Below, piece by piece: positions 52,701 through 64,000 of a stretch of DNA of 64,000 nucleotides. The notes below the pieces were generated by a model. The model searched no databases, had not been told where the DNA came from, and worked only from the letters and a program-made list of their open reading frames with translations. Source of the stretch: Agrypnia vestita (lineage: Eukaryota; Arthropoda; Insecta; Trichoptera; Phryganeidae); contig JADDOH010023162.1 of assembly GCA_016648135.1 (NCBI GenBank), positions 156,580-220,579 on the forward strand, in the 5' to 3' direction. How positions within the stretch are numbered: the stretch's first letter is position 1; every line of letters begins with the position of its first letter. Position numbers and translations under genes: made by a program.

Positions 52701-53815
52701 GGCACATTCACTGCAATTGCATATTTCGGCGTTTTTTACGAAAATGTGAGTTTTTATTATTCATTTGTATCAGAATGTATACTCTAGACTGCAATTTTTT
52801 TAGGGATATATATAACTTAGATAAAACCTTTGTTATTATATAAAAGTAATAAACTTTTATTAATTTTATAAGTTATTGTAAAAAATGAACATTTTTTATT
52901 TAACAAATTTAACAAAAAATCGTTTTTAGTGTCCTAGGCGGCGCTAATTTTTAATGAATATTTATATGTACGCATAATATGTTCTTTTATACGTATAAAG
53001 TAAACTTCATTATCTAGAATCCGAACTAAGAATATTAAGAAATATTTAATATCAATAAGGTTATAACGTTTTAAATTTGCAAGAATTTTTTACGTTTTTT
53101 CTTGATTTTAAAACGCCTTTAATTTATATAAAGAGATGATTTTAAACAGTATATTCTATTTATTCCCGTAATTTAAGGCTTCACTCACTTAATAAAACTT
53201 GTTTTTTAATAAAAATACCTTAATTAATATTTAAAAATAAAAATTCCAAAGTATGAAATGTGTCAATAAATGACGTAATTATAAAAAAGAATGCCGTCGG
53301 CGGCGGCGTCATTTTCGTAAAAAAACGCCGAAATGTGCATTTGCAGTGAATGTCCAGCCTTAATATTATGTGTGTTCCGTGATTTTTCACGGGTGCACGG
53401 CTGATAGCTTATATAACTGCGCTGAAATTACACGAACTGAACGCCCTTTTACATAAGTCCGCCACGAGACTGGTCATGAACCCATTGAGCGCACGAGACA
53501 TCAAAATCAGAATTGCAATTGCAATCGTCTTTCCAGAACAATCGTCTCTGGATGTAACAGCGGCGGGGCGACTGGTGATAAAATCTCGGTGAAGTTTTCT
53601 CCGCGGTAGATGGCTCTCCGCTCCGATGATCTCGCTAGAGTAAGAGCATAAAATGGCAAATCTGATTTTACAAAATGAAATTTGTTCTATGTCAAAAGAC
53701 TGCAGAACATAATGAGAAAGAAATGTCGTTCCGGAAGATGGTCGTTAACGCCTCACGGTTTCTCGCTGATTTCTCAACTCGGCAGAGGCGTGCTTTATAT
53801 AATATTTTAAATTAT
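52701..53815. other. No gene seen
   Basis: Phrases such as AATGTGCATTTGCAGTGAAT, GTCCAGCCTTAA (53331-53362) recur at about 4035-4065 and, inverted, near 52700-52730, so a small dispersed repeat (GGCGTTTTT core) bounds 52690-53362. No coding frame. Confidence 0.35.
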
Positions 53816-54055
53816 ATTTTTGGGGCACAGTGCTAGACATATTTATAAATATATTACTTCATACGACACTGATATATTTAAAAATATATCATTTTCTTCT
53901 TATTCTTCCGTAATATTTTTTTTAACTGTATTTTGTTTTTTTTTCTTTTTTATATTTTTTTATTTATTGTATAACCACACTATTTTATTACATCTATTGT
54001 ATATTCCTATTATTTCTTGGAAAAACCCCTTGGGCGTAAATAAATAAATAAATAT
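53816..54055 (+). repeat. LINE 3' tail
   Basis: T/A-rich stretch ending CCCCTTGGGCGTAAATAAAT then repeated AAAT. Similar terminal hairpin and tail to 340-420. Confidence 0.45.
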
Positions 54056-54671
54056 TAAAGACAAATTTATATTTAACAATGTTAAAAGTACCATACGGAC
54101 AAACTGGGTTAAATGACTATATTATTATTTATCTTCGCTGATGTAGAAGCGGAACACTTCAATTTCTAGGCGTAAGGCCGTGAAAAATTATAGGACGTAA
54201 TAATATAATTAATAATAACGAACCTCAAACGTGTAACCTGGGCCGCGCGCTGATTGCGTGTCACACTCTAATTATCTAAAGTTATCATTCCAGCAAGTTA
54301 CGGACGTTCCATAGACATTCAAAATTAGGACAGTTAATTATATCAAATAATCAATAGCATGTTGCGTGAACAATTTTAACCAAAAAGGCAGTAATATAAC
54401 AAACTTAACATGTTTCAAGTTTTACTATTCATTCGCCTGCCCCGGTTCAAAATACCAGGCTTCCTCGGAGATCCCTTAAAGCTCAAAAATCCAAAAATGT
54501 GGACTTACGTTCGCGCGTAAAAATTATTTTATTTATTTAAAAGAAATTAAAAAAAACTGATCATGATAAAAAATTGCACTTGTCTGTTTATTTATCTACT
54601 ATCTTTAACACGTCAAAAATGACGGTACTTTTACATAAAGAAACTAAAACTTAAACTTACTTTGAAAAAAG
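54056..54671. other. No gene seen
   Basis: Short CpG-richer stretch at 54225-54260. CACGTCAAAAATGACGGTAC at 54609 matches the repeat end near 5175. Confidence 0.3.
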
Positions 54672-55386
54672 GTAACCCATAAAAACCAAGTTTTTACAAT
54701 ACTCCCTTTCTTATTTTCGGGTTTCGTGTCTACCATACGCGTCGGAATCTCCATACAACTTGTATGAAAAAACCATTAAAAATTATAAAAATCCAAAATT
54801 ATACTATAATTATTGTTTTTTTAACTAAAATTTGACAGATCCTTTTGATCGTCGCCAAGAGTCTGCTTGCAAAGTTTCAGCTCGATTCGATCACGGGAAA
54901 AGGGTTAAAAATCGATCCAAAGTTTTTTGTCAGACAAGCAATCAATCAGACGCCACGAGTTAATATAAAGGGAGTAAAAAAGTAACCCATAAAAAAAGTT
55001 TTTATTATACTCCCTTTCTCATTTACTAGTTGAAACATTTTTTTCGCTTAACCTACGCGTTGGGCTTCGGTCGGGCGACGCTACGAAAGGGAGTAATAAA
55101 AAATTTCCAAAAATTCAAAATTATACTATAATCAGGTTTCGCGTCTACCAGACGCTTAATACTTAATAAGTTGTATGAAAAAACCATTCAATTTTTTAAA
55201 AATCTAAAAATTTATCAATTTTTTTTAACGAAAATTAGATAGATCTTCTTGATCGTCGCCACAAGTCTGCTTGCAAAGTTTCAGCTCAATTGGATCACGG
55301 GAAAGGGGTTTAAAATGGATCCAAAGTTTTTTCTTCAGACAAGAAGACAAGCAGACGCCACGAGTTTATATAAAGGGAGTAAAAAT
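54672..55386 (+). mobile_element. MITE family A, two copies in tandem
   Basis: Copy 2 spans about 54672-54980 and copy 3 about 54981-55386. Each starts GTAACCCATAAAAA … TACTCCCTTTC and ends ATAAAGGGAGTAAAAA. Copy 3 has the extra block GCTTCGGTCGGGCGACGCTA also found in copy 1 (946-1370). Copy 2 lacks it. Head-to-tail arrangement with a shared boundary. Confidence 0.7.
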
Positions 55387-56159
55387 AGTGCCGGATGGGG
55401 TAAGTGCATCTACTAACTGCACGTGATGAGAAAAAAGAATTTATAATTTGATTTTTAAAAATTAGGTAAATTCAATTAGAACTTAAAGAAAGTACCACTA
55501 GTTACAATTCTGTCCATACAAAAATATCTAAGGAAAGTGTATCCTGAATGTTGTTACACTTCCCCCAGTATGAAAAAATCATTAGGGATGTGTATGTACT
55601 TTTTTAATCAAAATTAAAATTTGACAAAATAAAAAAAAAATAAGAGTAAGTAAAATAACAAATCCTTGTTTTGTATTTAAAAATCCACCCGAATTTATTC
55701 TGAACCGTTAATTTTCCAATAAATAATATATAAACCATGTATCATTTAAATTCACATTTTAATTAATCCACAATTTAATTATTTTCATGTGTACACATAA
55801 TACGAAATAAATAAAAAATGTTCGTGTGAGAATCAGGCAAATGCTATTTTCAGGTATAATTTTCCAAAATTGAGCGAGTCCCCTTATTCTCAATAATTCA
55901 CCAAAGTTGAATAAGATCCGTTGACCTTTACAGTTTTCATAATATGATGCAGACCGTCTCCGTCTCATTGCGGTTAACTTGAAATAATAGGCAATAATTG
56001 TTATTCGTGTCAAGGATTACCGCACTTTTAGTAAAAATATCAAGTGCTTCCAAAAACCACAGAAAATAATAATATCTCTCATCTATTAAAGCAAAGACAA
56101 GGTGTTAATAAATAATTGAACAATTCAAATGTTAAACTGTATAAAGTGACCACTTAAGC
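55387..56159. other. AT-rich, no gene seen
   Basis: No supported feature. Confidence 0.4.
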
Positions 56160-56815
56160 TAGCCTCAAGGACAGGTCGTCAGCCCTATGGCACCCACGTC
56201 AGTCCATAAATACTTTCCCATGTAAATTGCTTCGTCTCTGTGAGACATCTATAATTTATATTAATTAATGATGATCCTTCTGGGAACAAAATACATTATT
56301 GTGTTATTAAAATTACTTTGCTTGTCTGTGAAAATTTTGTACCTACTATTTATGATATTGTAAATATTATAAATGCTGAAAATATATTGAGATTTATTTG
56401 TATCGGACATATTTTAGAGGTCATTTTTAGCAGCAAAAATTTATGGATACACGTTATTATTTATCAATTTATCTATTATTATAAATTTTCTTTTCTGTCT
56501 ACGAATTTTGATTGCTAAAAAATATGCACCTAATTAGTACTTACTTTGTTGAGTCGATTAATTATTTAAATTTATTTATTGAAATATTATTGTATAATTC
56601 CATTGCTATTAATGTACCTTACAAAAATTACAGTTCTTTATTATTAAAAAATATGTGCTTTTTCATTTTGGTACAAATAGTATGTATCTACAATGATTTA
56701 TATTTTATGTTGCAATATGCTCCAGATGATGAAATCATTACCAGTTTATTAAATATTATTTTTAATCAATTCTCCGTAACGGATGCTGTGAAGTACTTCA
56801 CAATCTGATAAAGGC
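56160..56815 (+). other. Dispersed repeat block followed by two hydrophobic frames
   Basis: 56160-56260 repeats the end of the block at 15925-16200 (CACTTAAGC … GCTTCGTCTCTGTGAGAC, TCTATAATTTAT). Two frames follow (56318-56518 and 56512-56808), rich in I, L, F, Y with possible membrane spans (NYLNLFIEILLYNSIAI, NMCFFILVQIVCIYNDLYF). They might be a decayed membrane receptor, but no chemoreceptor signature is visible and AT-rich DNA makes such frames easily. I leave function open. Confidence 0.25.
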
Positions 56816-57252
56816 TTACTGAAAATATTCTTACGAACTGGAAATGTAGAGTTGAAATCGGACCTTTTCGTAAACCTCGATACTTATTATTTATAATGTA
56901 TCTATGTATGTATACATATACCGACAACCTGATTAAAAATATTCCGTGATTATGTTAGCTAATGATATTATTTTTATTTTTTATTTAATTCTCTTTGTCT
57001 GTTTGTTTGTTTTGTTTTTTTTTTTGTGGTGGATTCTTGTAATTGATTTTTTACCAACTTCTCGACTAGCTAGAGCTCTGAAACTTTCAAAATTTACGTA
57101 AAGTGGATGACTGTATATTACTAAATCATTTTCGGCATGGTTTGTTATTTATTGAACACTAAAAGCACACGTGGCTTCGAGGTTCATCAATATTAGTTTG
57201 AAAACCCAAATTTCGAACTTATTAATTTTAGTCGACGGATTTAACTTGGATA

Positions 57253-57374
57253 CAGTTGCCGGCAAACTTTGGGAAGAAGACAGGAGACAAAATTTGGGTC
57301 TCGTTGGTGGAATGGTACATGCGCAAACTTCCTCCCACTACGCCGAAAAATTTCAAGATGTTTGCCGGCTACTG
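57253..57374. mobile_element. Tc1/mariner-type MITE family B, copy 2
   Basis: 122 bp bordered by TA: CAGTTGCCGGCAAACTTTGG … AAGATGTTTGCCGGCTACTG. Inverted relative of 2192-2334, with a shorter interior. Confidence 0.65.
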
Positions 57375-60300
57375 TATTAGGCGTTGAAATAAAATGTAAA
57401 ATTCGATAAATTAGGGTTATGTTGTATTAAGATTTCTTATAGCTCAGGATAACTGCGGTTTAGAAAAAAAAAGTTCGACAAAAAGAACGTTCCACCTAAT
57501 TATGCCACGGGTTCAAAGAGTGTTGATGCGCGATATCCGCAGTATTTTCTGCAATTAGCCTCTCATACTCGTGTGCCACTCCTTCACCTTCTTGCAATGG
57601 AACTGTTACCCCATATTAAAATTATGTTTACAAAAAAAAATTGTTCCTAGTTATAATAGTTTTAACATTTTCGTCTCTATAAACATTAAAGCCATCACAC
57701 TGTATGTAAACATAAAGCCATGTCTGTTACCTACATCATCAACACCTTGAGGTATCAAAATTGTATGCAAATTCAAAAATTCTTTTGGTTGCTCATATAA
57801 AATGAATTATCTACACCAGCTGGGCAAAGCTGGAGAAATATTTTGAAATTTTCAATTTTTGATTTTTGTTAAAGAAAAATAGTATTCAGTGTATGCCGTT
57901 AACAATTATGTTATTTTTTTATTGCAATAGTTACGTCAAATATTTTTTTTAAATTCAAATGTATCTTTATTGCCTCAACCCCTTAAAGGCAATTCTTCAC
58001 TTCTCCATTTTAAAATATGAGGTATTCTGTGCATATTTCGTACGCTTTCAAGCCGAAACTAATAGCCAATTATTTAAAAAAATAATAATTAAGACTTTCT
58101 TTTAACCACACTTAAATTTTTGTTTTAAAAAATTCAACATGCTTTGCGACAACAAATGTACAATTTTGACAATTTGAGTATACCTATTATAACGAATTGA
58201 CAATTGGATTAAATGTGGATAAAATGGTGCCACAAAGTGAATTTGAAAAATTAGAAGAAAAAATTAAAGAAATTAATTTTTAAAATCATATTTATATCAA
58301 AGTGCGTTATTTTTTGTCAATTTTGATTGAAAGGGATTTTATCATATTAGGGACAAATGAAAAAAAAATTATCATAATATTATGGAAAGTTCACTTTGTT
58401 GCCGTTCAAATGAATCCATTGAAAATTAAATAATAAGTTTAAATTTCTATGATTTTGTATGTGTTACAATTTTTTTGGGTATAGTTTTAATCTGATTCAA
58501 GGCAATATGTTCCGAAGAGAAAACTATTAATAAAAAATATTCATGCAATATTTTTCAGTCAACTAATTATAAAAATCAATTCTGTGTTATTTCAATTTTA
58601 TTCAAATCGTACTAGACATTATTTTCTATATAAAAATGATTATTTTATCCGATGAATTTGTTTTGAAATCGGCCAACAATTTTCACTTTCCTATATACCT
58701 CGAGTGTTAATGTGCGACATTCAAAATTATCATGAAAAGTTTTCTGCTTTTATTTAAATTGGTTGGTTCACAGGTTAGTTCACAGAGTGCAAAATTGTAC
58801 AGAGATGAATTAAAACCCTTCTTTGGGCGAGGGGATTGGGTCACAGCAGAATTATGTACCCCATCGCGTATATTTAAGACACATTTTTAATGTAGTTATT
58901 TTGTATTTGCAGAATCTTATTTATTTTGCATAATTAATTAAACAAAACGTATTTTATACCGTATTTTTTTTTGTTTTTTTAAAAAAGAATTGTTTCTAAC
59001 CAAGTTTTTCAAGTATAAACGTCATTTTTAATAAAACACGACTTATTTACTAAGACGTGTTTAAGAGTGTTTTGTTTGAGATTTTCATATTAATTCAAAC
59101 TTTATAAGTTCCTAGTATTTTTTTAATCGTATTGGAACCAGCCGTGGAACCGGATCGTGTACCAATAGGTAAATTTAAGTTAGTTCATGTCTATATATTT
59201 TGGTCTGTGGGTTGATTTCCACTTTGCAATCTGTTTGTGTCGTAATTACGCAGCATTTTCACACAATGGTGTCAAATATAAACGGAATATTAAACTGTGA
59301 GATCTTAACAAAATGACTGTATACGAAAACATGTTGCGATTATGACCTGAAGATAAATAACAACCAGGTGCGATAAACCAGGTACCAGAATCGGGGATAT
59401 TCAATGTACCATTGCGGTAAGCCATTAGTAAACCAACCAAATGGTCTATGGGTGGCCGCGTAATATCTGAATGCCTGAATGCAGACTACCAAAAAGATTA
59501 TGTATTCCTAGCTATCCTAGCGCAAATTCTCTCATGCTGGGCAAAAAAAAGTTTCATGTACTCCCTGAAAGTGAACTTTCAATAGCGATACGTGGAAATT
59601 GTATGCCGGAGACTGGCCTAACCGAAGGACAATATTGCATAAAAACTACCTAACTCAGAACAACTATTTCTATATACTTAACGAGGTAGGTAGTGGCTGA
59701 GTGATATGCTAAATATTTTCTTATATTTATATGTATTAAATATGTATATACATGTATTATCATGAAAATGTAGAAACAGTGTACACCACACAAAACAGGT
59801 ACCCACCACTTACCCAGGACCGTTCAAAGATCAAAAGCTTTCTTATCGGTCCTACTCAATCATCTCCAGGTTGACATTTTTTTAATATTACTTTGCAAGA
59901 CCGTGCCGCCTCACAGCGGTCGTATAAACCGCTGCGGGACTGCATGGCCGTAGAAAAAACCATTCATTGTCCCCACTGTGAAATAAGTCTTTATTAAAAA
60001 AAATATACATGAAATAAAACAAAACAAGAGTTGTATAACTTAAACATAAAACAGTTACGAAATCGCAAGTAAAACAGAACAACATAAATGAAAGTAACAA
60101 TAACAAGATAATTAAAGAAAAGAATATGTAGAAACAGAAGGAATTGATCATAATCGAGTATTTCCCAGCACTCTAGACGTTTTACAATAAATTGGAAATT
60201 ACTAGAATAAACGGTGGAAATGCCGACTAAATTCGCGAAACCTCTGGAAACCTAAAAGTGTATATAAACAGGATGACGCCAATGTGGAATATATTTTATT

Positions 60301-61419
60301 ATGATAGTTCTACGATTCCATAGAAAACGTGTAACTAGTGCGAATTATAAGCGGCCAGCGAAATAAATTAAGAGTCTACCTACCAGGCGTTCGATAGCGA
60401 ACAGTGTAATAAGAAATCAGTGTAATAGAAGATGAATATAGAGTGTTCCACATACTTGATGAGACAGATTAATTAGTGCGAAGTTAGTGTAAATTTAAGA
60501 GAAGCACTCCATTTAATTAATTTGTGTCTTTTATGTGTAAGAATTTTGTGCATAAAATAAAATATAAATTAATAACAGTATCCCATTTCGCGATCTCGTG
60601 ATATATTGTATTGAGCAATTGATTTCATATGATAAATAAACGCTGTACTATACTTAGTGTAAAGGATGTACGCAGGGTCCAGGATAGGACTCTCCAATCA
60701 CCTGGGATCCACAATCATGAGGGAGTTTTCCTCAAGCACGAAAAGCAGTCGACGACGATGATGATTATTTCGCTTGCCTATGAGACCCACAAAATTTCAA
60801 TTGTTTTCTCACAGCCTTGAAAAGTCTGTTGAGATGTAAGTACAAAGAATGGTAGTATATTTTAAAGGCAGTATAATTTATTTAAAACATTCACTTACGT
60901 TCAAATTAAAGAAACGCTTACCCGCTTCAATAGCCATGGACCGATGCATTAATAATTACATCAATACAAATCCTATTATAATTATACGGACATTCTTTTT
61001 TGCCTGTCTACGTACACTATGTAGGACCACCCGAGCAAGGTGACCAATAATAATTTAGTCGATATTATTTTTAATCAATACCGTTTATAATATTGCCCAA
61101 CGATAATATTACGATTTTAATCTGGATTAGAAACTATTATATTTATTTAAAAACGTATGACGAACGTCATTTCAATCATCATGGATATAGGAAAAATATT
61201 TTTTTTATCTCATCCAACCAGTCAAAACCTTCTAATTTTTAAAAAATCTTATTGAATTATTTTATACATATACATTGGAATCTATTTACATACAATACAG
61301 TATGTACTGATCAGTGTCAGTTTGGTGTAAATTCTTTTAACGAATTAATACAAAAATATATTTTCACATGCAGCACACACGTTGTGGTGATCTTTAAATA
61401 AAATATTATTATATTTGAT
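57375..61419. other. AT-rich, no gene supported
   Basis: Open frames near 59246-59653, 59888-60151 and 60629-61043 show no domains. At 60250-60610 a TATATAAA, a TAAAATAAAATATAAA-type end and less AT-rich sequence resemble a solo LTR, but no TG…CA ends or target duplication could be fixed. Confidence 0.35.
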
Positions 61420-61444
61420 TTGACACCACATTATTGAGTTATTA

Positions 61445-61495
61445 AAAACTAGTTTCAGCTCACAGCTGAGCTTTCATCAGGGTTGAATATTGCTA
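61445..61495 (-). ncRNA. Hammerhead-like motif in left arm
   Basis: Minus strand: AACC, CTGATGA, extra A, stem II AGCTCA/TGAGCT, GAA, then palindrome ACTAGT and T (GUU triplet). Stem II is perfect. One extra base separates the core from stem II. The GG that would pair in stem I after the triplet is lost in this copy but present in the right arm. Confidence 0.5.
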
Positions 61496-61619
61496 ATCAA
61501 AAACAGAATCACAAATAATCAAGAGAGCATTAAGCGAAGAAATAATTTCTTTAATACTTTCTTCCTTTCATATTTTCTTGATTGTGTATGATTCTGTGTA
61601 TGAATTCTGATAAATAATA

Positions 61620-61672
61620 TTCAACCCTGATGAAGGCTCAGCTGTGAGCTGATACTAGTTGGTAATAACTTA
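61620..61672 (+). ncRNA. Hammerhead-like motif in right arm
   Basis: AACC, CTGATGA, extra A, stem II GGCTCA/TGAGCT, then GATACTAGTTGG. ACC/GGU can form stem I, extended by UAUU/AAUA after a bulge. The core GAAA is GATA here, which should abolish cleavage. Confidence 0.5.
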
Positions 61673-61781
61673 ATAAAGTGGTAATAAACAAAGTGATATT
61701 TTATTTAAAGACAAAAATAATTTTGATACCATGTAGACAAATTTTACTTTTTTGTCGCTATCTATACCGAATGCACACTAA

Positions 61782-62641
61782 GAGCCGGTCTTATAAACGT
61801 CCGTTAGTTAAATTTCAGATCAAATAAACCGAAATTTGATACAAATGTCATATTTTTCGTCTTATAACAATCCGTTAATCAAATTTTAGTAAAATTTTAC
61901 CGATGGCCGATACCGACAATCGAACCACCAGTTTACCGTCCGTTAGATGAAATTGACAGAATTATGACAATTGACGTATTATTTTTTAAGGTTAGATCCG
62001 TTGTCAATTAGCGTTTCATGCTGTTTGTCTAAAATGTACATTAATACTATGCAGCAGTCAGCATAGTATTTTTCAGATTGGGATATCGAGCTATTATTGT
62101 ATTCAAGTTCGTCGAATAAAGAATAAATTCGACAACAAAGAGTGTTCAATATACGAATGGATTATTTTAATATTTTAGATGACGAGACTTTATCTACCGT
62201 TTTCGTTTATCAAAAAGGTGTGCTTAAGATTTTGTAGAAGATATTGGGCAAAATTTAAAAAAGCGCACGCGTAGGAATCTGACATTATCACCGACCACAA
62301 AATTGCTTGTTGCCTTAAGATTCTATGCTCTTGGCAATATTATTAGCTGCTGGAGACTTTGTTGGGGTAGTGTTGTGGGAAGTATCCCAAAAATCCGGTG
62401 CGAGCGAGAAATTTTAGGTTATGTTTATAGAATTTATGTTTAGTTTCCATAGAAAAGAGATATAATTCGTCTCTGACAGCTCTGAAATCATAGACAAGAG
62501 CAGTACTATATTGCGATACTTACGGACGATCAAAAAAGTTTTATAAGACGAGCGTCCGTAATATTTACTAATGAACGGCAATCTGTTCGTTAATTGTCGA
62601 TTTACTAACGGAATTTGGTCTTTCATTTATAAGACCGGCCC
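61782..62641 (+). mobile_element. PIF/Harbinger element with intact ends
   Basis: 860 bp flanked by TAA on both sides (61779-61781, 62642-62644). Inverted ends are GAGCCGGTCTTATAA and TTATAAGACCGGCCC. A 3-bp TWA duplication is diagnostic of PIF/Harbinger. It carries a short transposase remnant and is non-autonomous. Confidence 0.8.
62085..62400 (+). pseudogene. HARBI1-like transposase remnant
   Basis: Reads RMDYFNILDDETLSTVFVYQ, a stop, LGQNLKKRTRRNLTLSPTTK and LLVALRFYALGNI, then SVVGSIPKI. The L-S-P-x-x-[QK]-L-L-x-A-L-R-F-Y-A-x-G block is the hallmark of the N-terminal half of HARBI1 nucleases. The DDE region is deleted. At least one stop (near 62236). Confidence 0.7.
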
Positions 62642-63825
62642 TAAGCAGTCCATACAGTATTTACATATATTCAAAACATAGAACTATAAGAATAATGTGG
62701 AACGGACAGCAATGATTTATACCTGTTATATACCGCCATCCCGTCATCTCGCGAAGAACATTTTTTTTTTAAATATAAAACTGATGTTTTGTTCTTGCAA
62801 GAGTTCAGATTACATCGAAAAAATATTATGACCTACAAATAAGTTCAGGATTCGTCTGCTGAATTTTTTCTGGCCGCTTATGTGACCTTAAATCCTTTTT
62901 GAAGGACATACGAACATGCTCACGTACCAGCATACGGTATTTCAATATGGATACATAATAAATTGTTGCTGGCCTCCTTCCATATATGATAAATGGTAGA
63001 GATGCAAAATTCAGAATTATGAGGCACTAGGAATTATTTTGCAGGATGTAAAGTTCAATACGGGTCCCACACACCCGACCACATTTCCTGCAGTAGGTAC
63101 CAGTTTCCTCTAGGCTGCTGCTTCGGTCGCTTTGTGTATTAGGATGGGTCACTGTTGTATAAAATAAAATAAAAATATTATTTCCATCCGACACAACGAC
63201 ACACAAAGTATGTTTTTAGCCTACGTACAATATTTGATTAGAGTGTGATATCATATTCTATCTCCTGATTATCTTTAGAGAATACATATTTTATAAAAAA
63301 AATATACAAGCTGTAACAGCAAGGTTATAAAAGGTTGAAAATTTATGTCAATAAATCAAATTGAAATTGTATTAATAACATTGAAGTATAATATTTCTTT
63401 ATTACAAGAAAAGTTGACAAAATTGCATTTCTATTATTATTATTGTATCAAATATTTCAAAAAGCTCGAAAATCCTTCAACAACATATGTCGAACAATAC
63501 GAATGGAAGCCTTTGGCCATATTTCTTAAATTTTTGCCACGACAATGTACTCAAACTCACTTTCCTTAAACTCTGGAACCAACTTCAAAAAAAAAATCGA
63601 ATGAACGATAAACTAATCAGAATGCAATAAAGAATATTCCATATTCCACACATGTTATTTTGAGACCATTTAGCACCTGTGTATTGCCCTTCAAGAGAGT
63701 AGAAAAAAAATTTTGGCCCACCCTGATATGTATGGAAGTTTTTTTTGCACACTTTTAATATATAAACGACGCTGTATACGAAGACGAAGCAAAAGTGGTG
63801 TGCCAGAATAGAGGAGTGTGGCTTC
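62642..63825. other. AT-rich, no gene seen
   Basis: A 74-codon frame at 63345-63569 has no recognisable domain. Nothing else. Confidence 0.4.
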
Positions 63826-63900
63826 CAATCCTCTCTGCCTATCCCTGCGGGAAAACGGCGTGATGGTGAGTTAGTTAGTTACTTACTTGTATACTTATTT
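63826..63900 (+). repeat. Probable retroelement 3' end
   Basis: TCTCTGCCTATCCCTGCGGG, AAAACGGCGTGATGGTGAGT, then (TTAG/TTAC)n. Related to the end at about 38480-38520. Confidence 0.35.
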
Positions 63901-64000
63901 GTCTTCTCACATAACATTTAAAATTACATCGTATTCTCATTGGATTAGCAGAGAAGCCATATAAACTCATTCTAAAACATTTCGCTTCATCTTCCTCATA

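Larger units (their letters stand above)
61420..61715. repeat. Inverted pair of Penelope-type ends with hammerhead-like motifs
   Basis: Two ~110-bp arms (61420-61530 and about 61595-61715) are inverted copies: AATATTCAACCCTGATGA, AAGCTCAGCTGTGAGCTGAA, ACTAGTT, then AATAACTCAATAA, and ATATTTTATTTAAAGA at the outer ends. The layout matches the inverted terminal repeats of Penelope element 1 but without any coding body. Confidence 0.6.

Noticed and set aside
56318..56808. Second gustatory receptor gene
   Set aside because: Hydrophobic frames lack any of the conserved receptor blocks. Left as unassigned.
59246..59653. Short frames with tryptophan and cysteine content
   Set aside because: No family resemblance, and overlapping frames on both strands suggest chance.
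60250..60650. Solo LTR of a Gypsy-like element
   Set aside because: TATA-like and AATAAA-like signals are present, but TG…CA ends, a partner LTR, primer site and target duplication were not found.

Overview
The window is eukaryotic nuclear DNA and almost certainly from an insect. It is very AT-rich and gene-poor, with spliced genes (consensus GT/AG sites) and a dense load of decayed transposable elements. An insect gustatory receptor (7tm_7 type) is the clearest host gene. The element mix (cecropia-like mariners, Penelope-like elements, Helitron-like ends starting TCTATATATA, retroelement tails containing CTGCCTATCC) resembles what I know of moths and their relatives. The order is inference only; Lepidoptera or a close relative is my best guess.

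Host genes. (1) A four-exon gustatory receptor on the minus strand (14852 down to 9102) splices in frame to 400 aa with consensus sites at all three introns. Introns 3, 2 and 1 hold a mariner, a SINE fragment and a Penelope-end fragment. A 183-bp copy of its first exon lies at 15288-15470, and a decayed paralogue of exon 1 at 25990-26777. (2) The last exon of a membrane-anchored protein lies at 4564-4985 (minus). (3) Several short candidate coding exons have good splice sites but no identified partners: 11862-11950, 32117-32186, 34650-34755 and 52402-52509.

Mobile elements, left to right. PIF/Harbinger fragment (about 80-171) and LINE tail (185-420); MITE families (946-1370, 2192-2334); a DDE transposase C-terminus (2852-3133); tRNA-derived SINEs; Penelope-like element 1 (6516-8625) with inverted terminal repeats; mariner copy 1 (9920-11207); a nested complex at 16529-19063 containing a TTAA-flanked element (17187-18775) with Mutator-like coding remnants; Penelope-like family 2 (19066-20975), invaded by a 23-bp minisatellite; a second, 5'-truncated family-2 copy (21826-23605) split by mariner copy 2 (22043-23326); a pogo/Tigger C-terminus (27130-27585); a Jockey/CR1-type LINE (27650-29604); an RTE-like LINE C-terminus (36505-36760); two Helitron-like copies (40090-40555, 44068-44560); mariner copy 3 in a TA microsatellite (41109-42396); an inverted SINE pair around a hairpin (46832-47624); a 39-bp satellite-like array (50470-50782); and a PIF/Harbinger element with intact ends (61782-62641).

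The most interesting pattern is a hammerhead-ribozyme-like motif at the ends of at least three unrelated Penelope-type families. Each has CUGAUGA plus one extra nucleotide, a stem II hairpin and GAAAC. In the better copies a self-complementary stem III of 4, 6 or 8 nt follows and ends at a GUH triplet. The long stretches between these features (especially 28-35 kb, 37-40 kb, 47.7-50.4 kb and 57.4-61.4 kb) are AT-rich DNA in which I see no gene.
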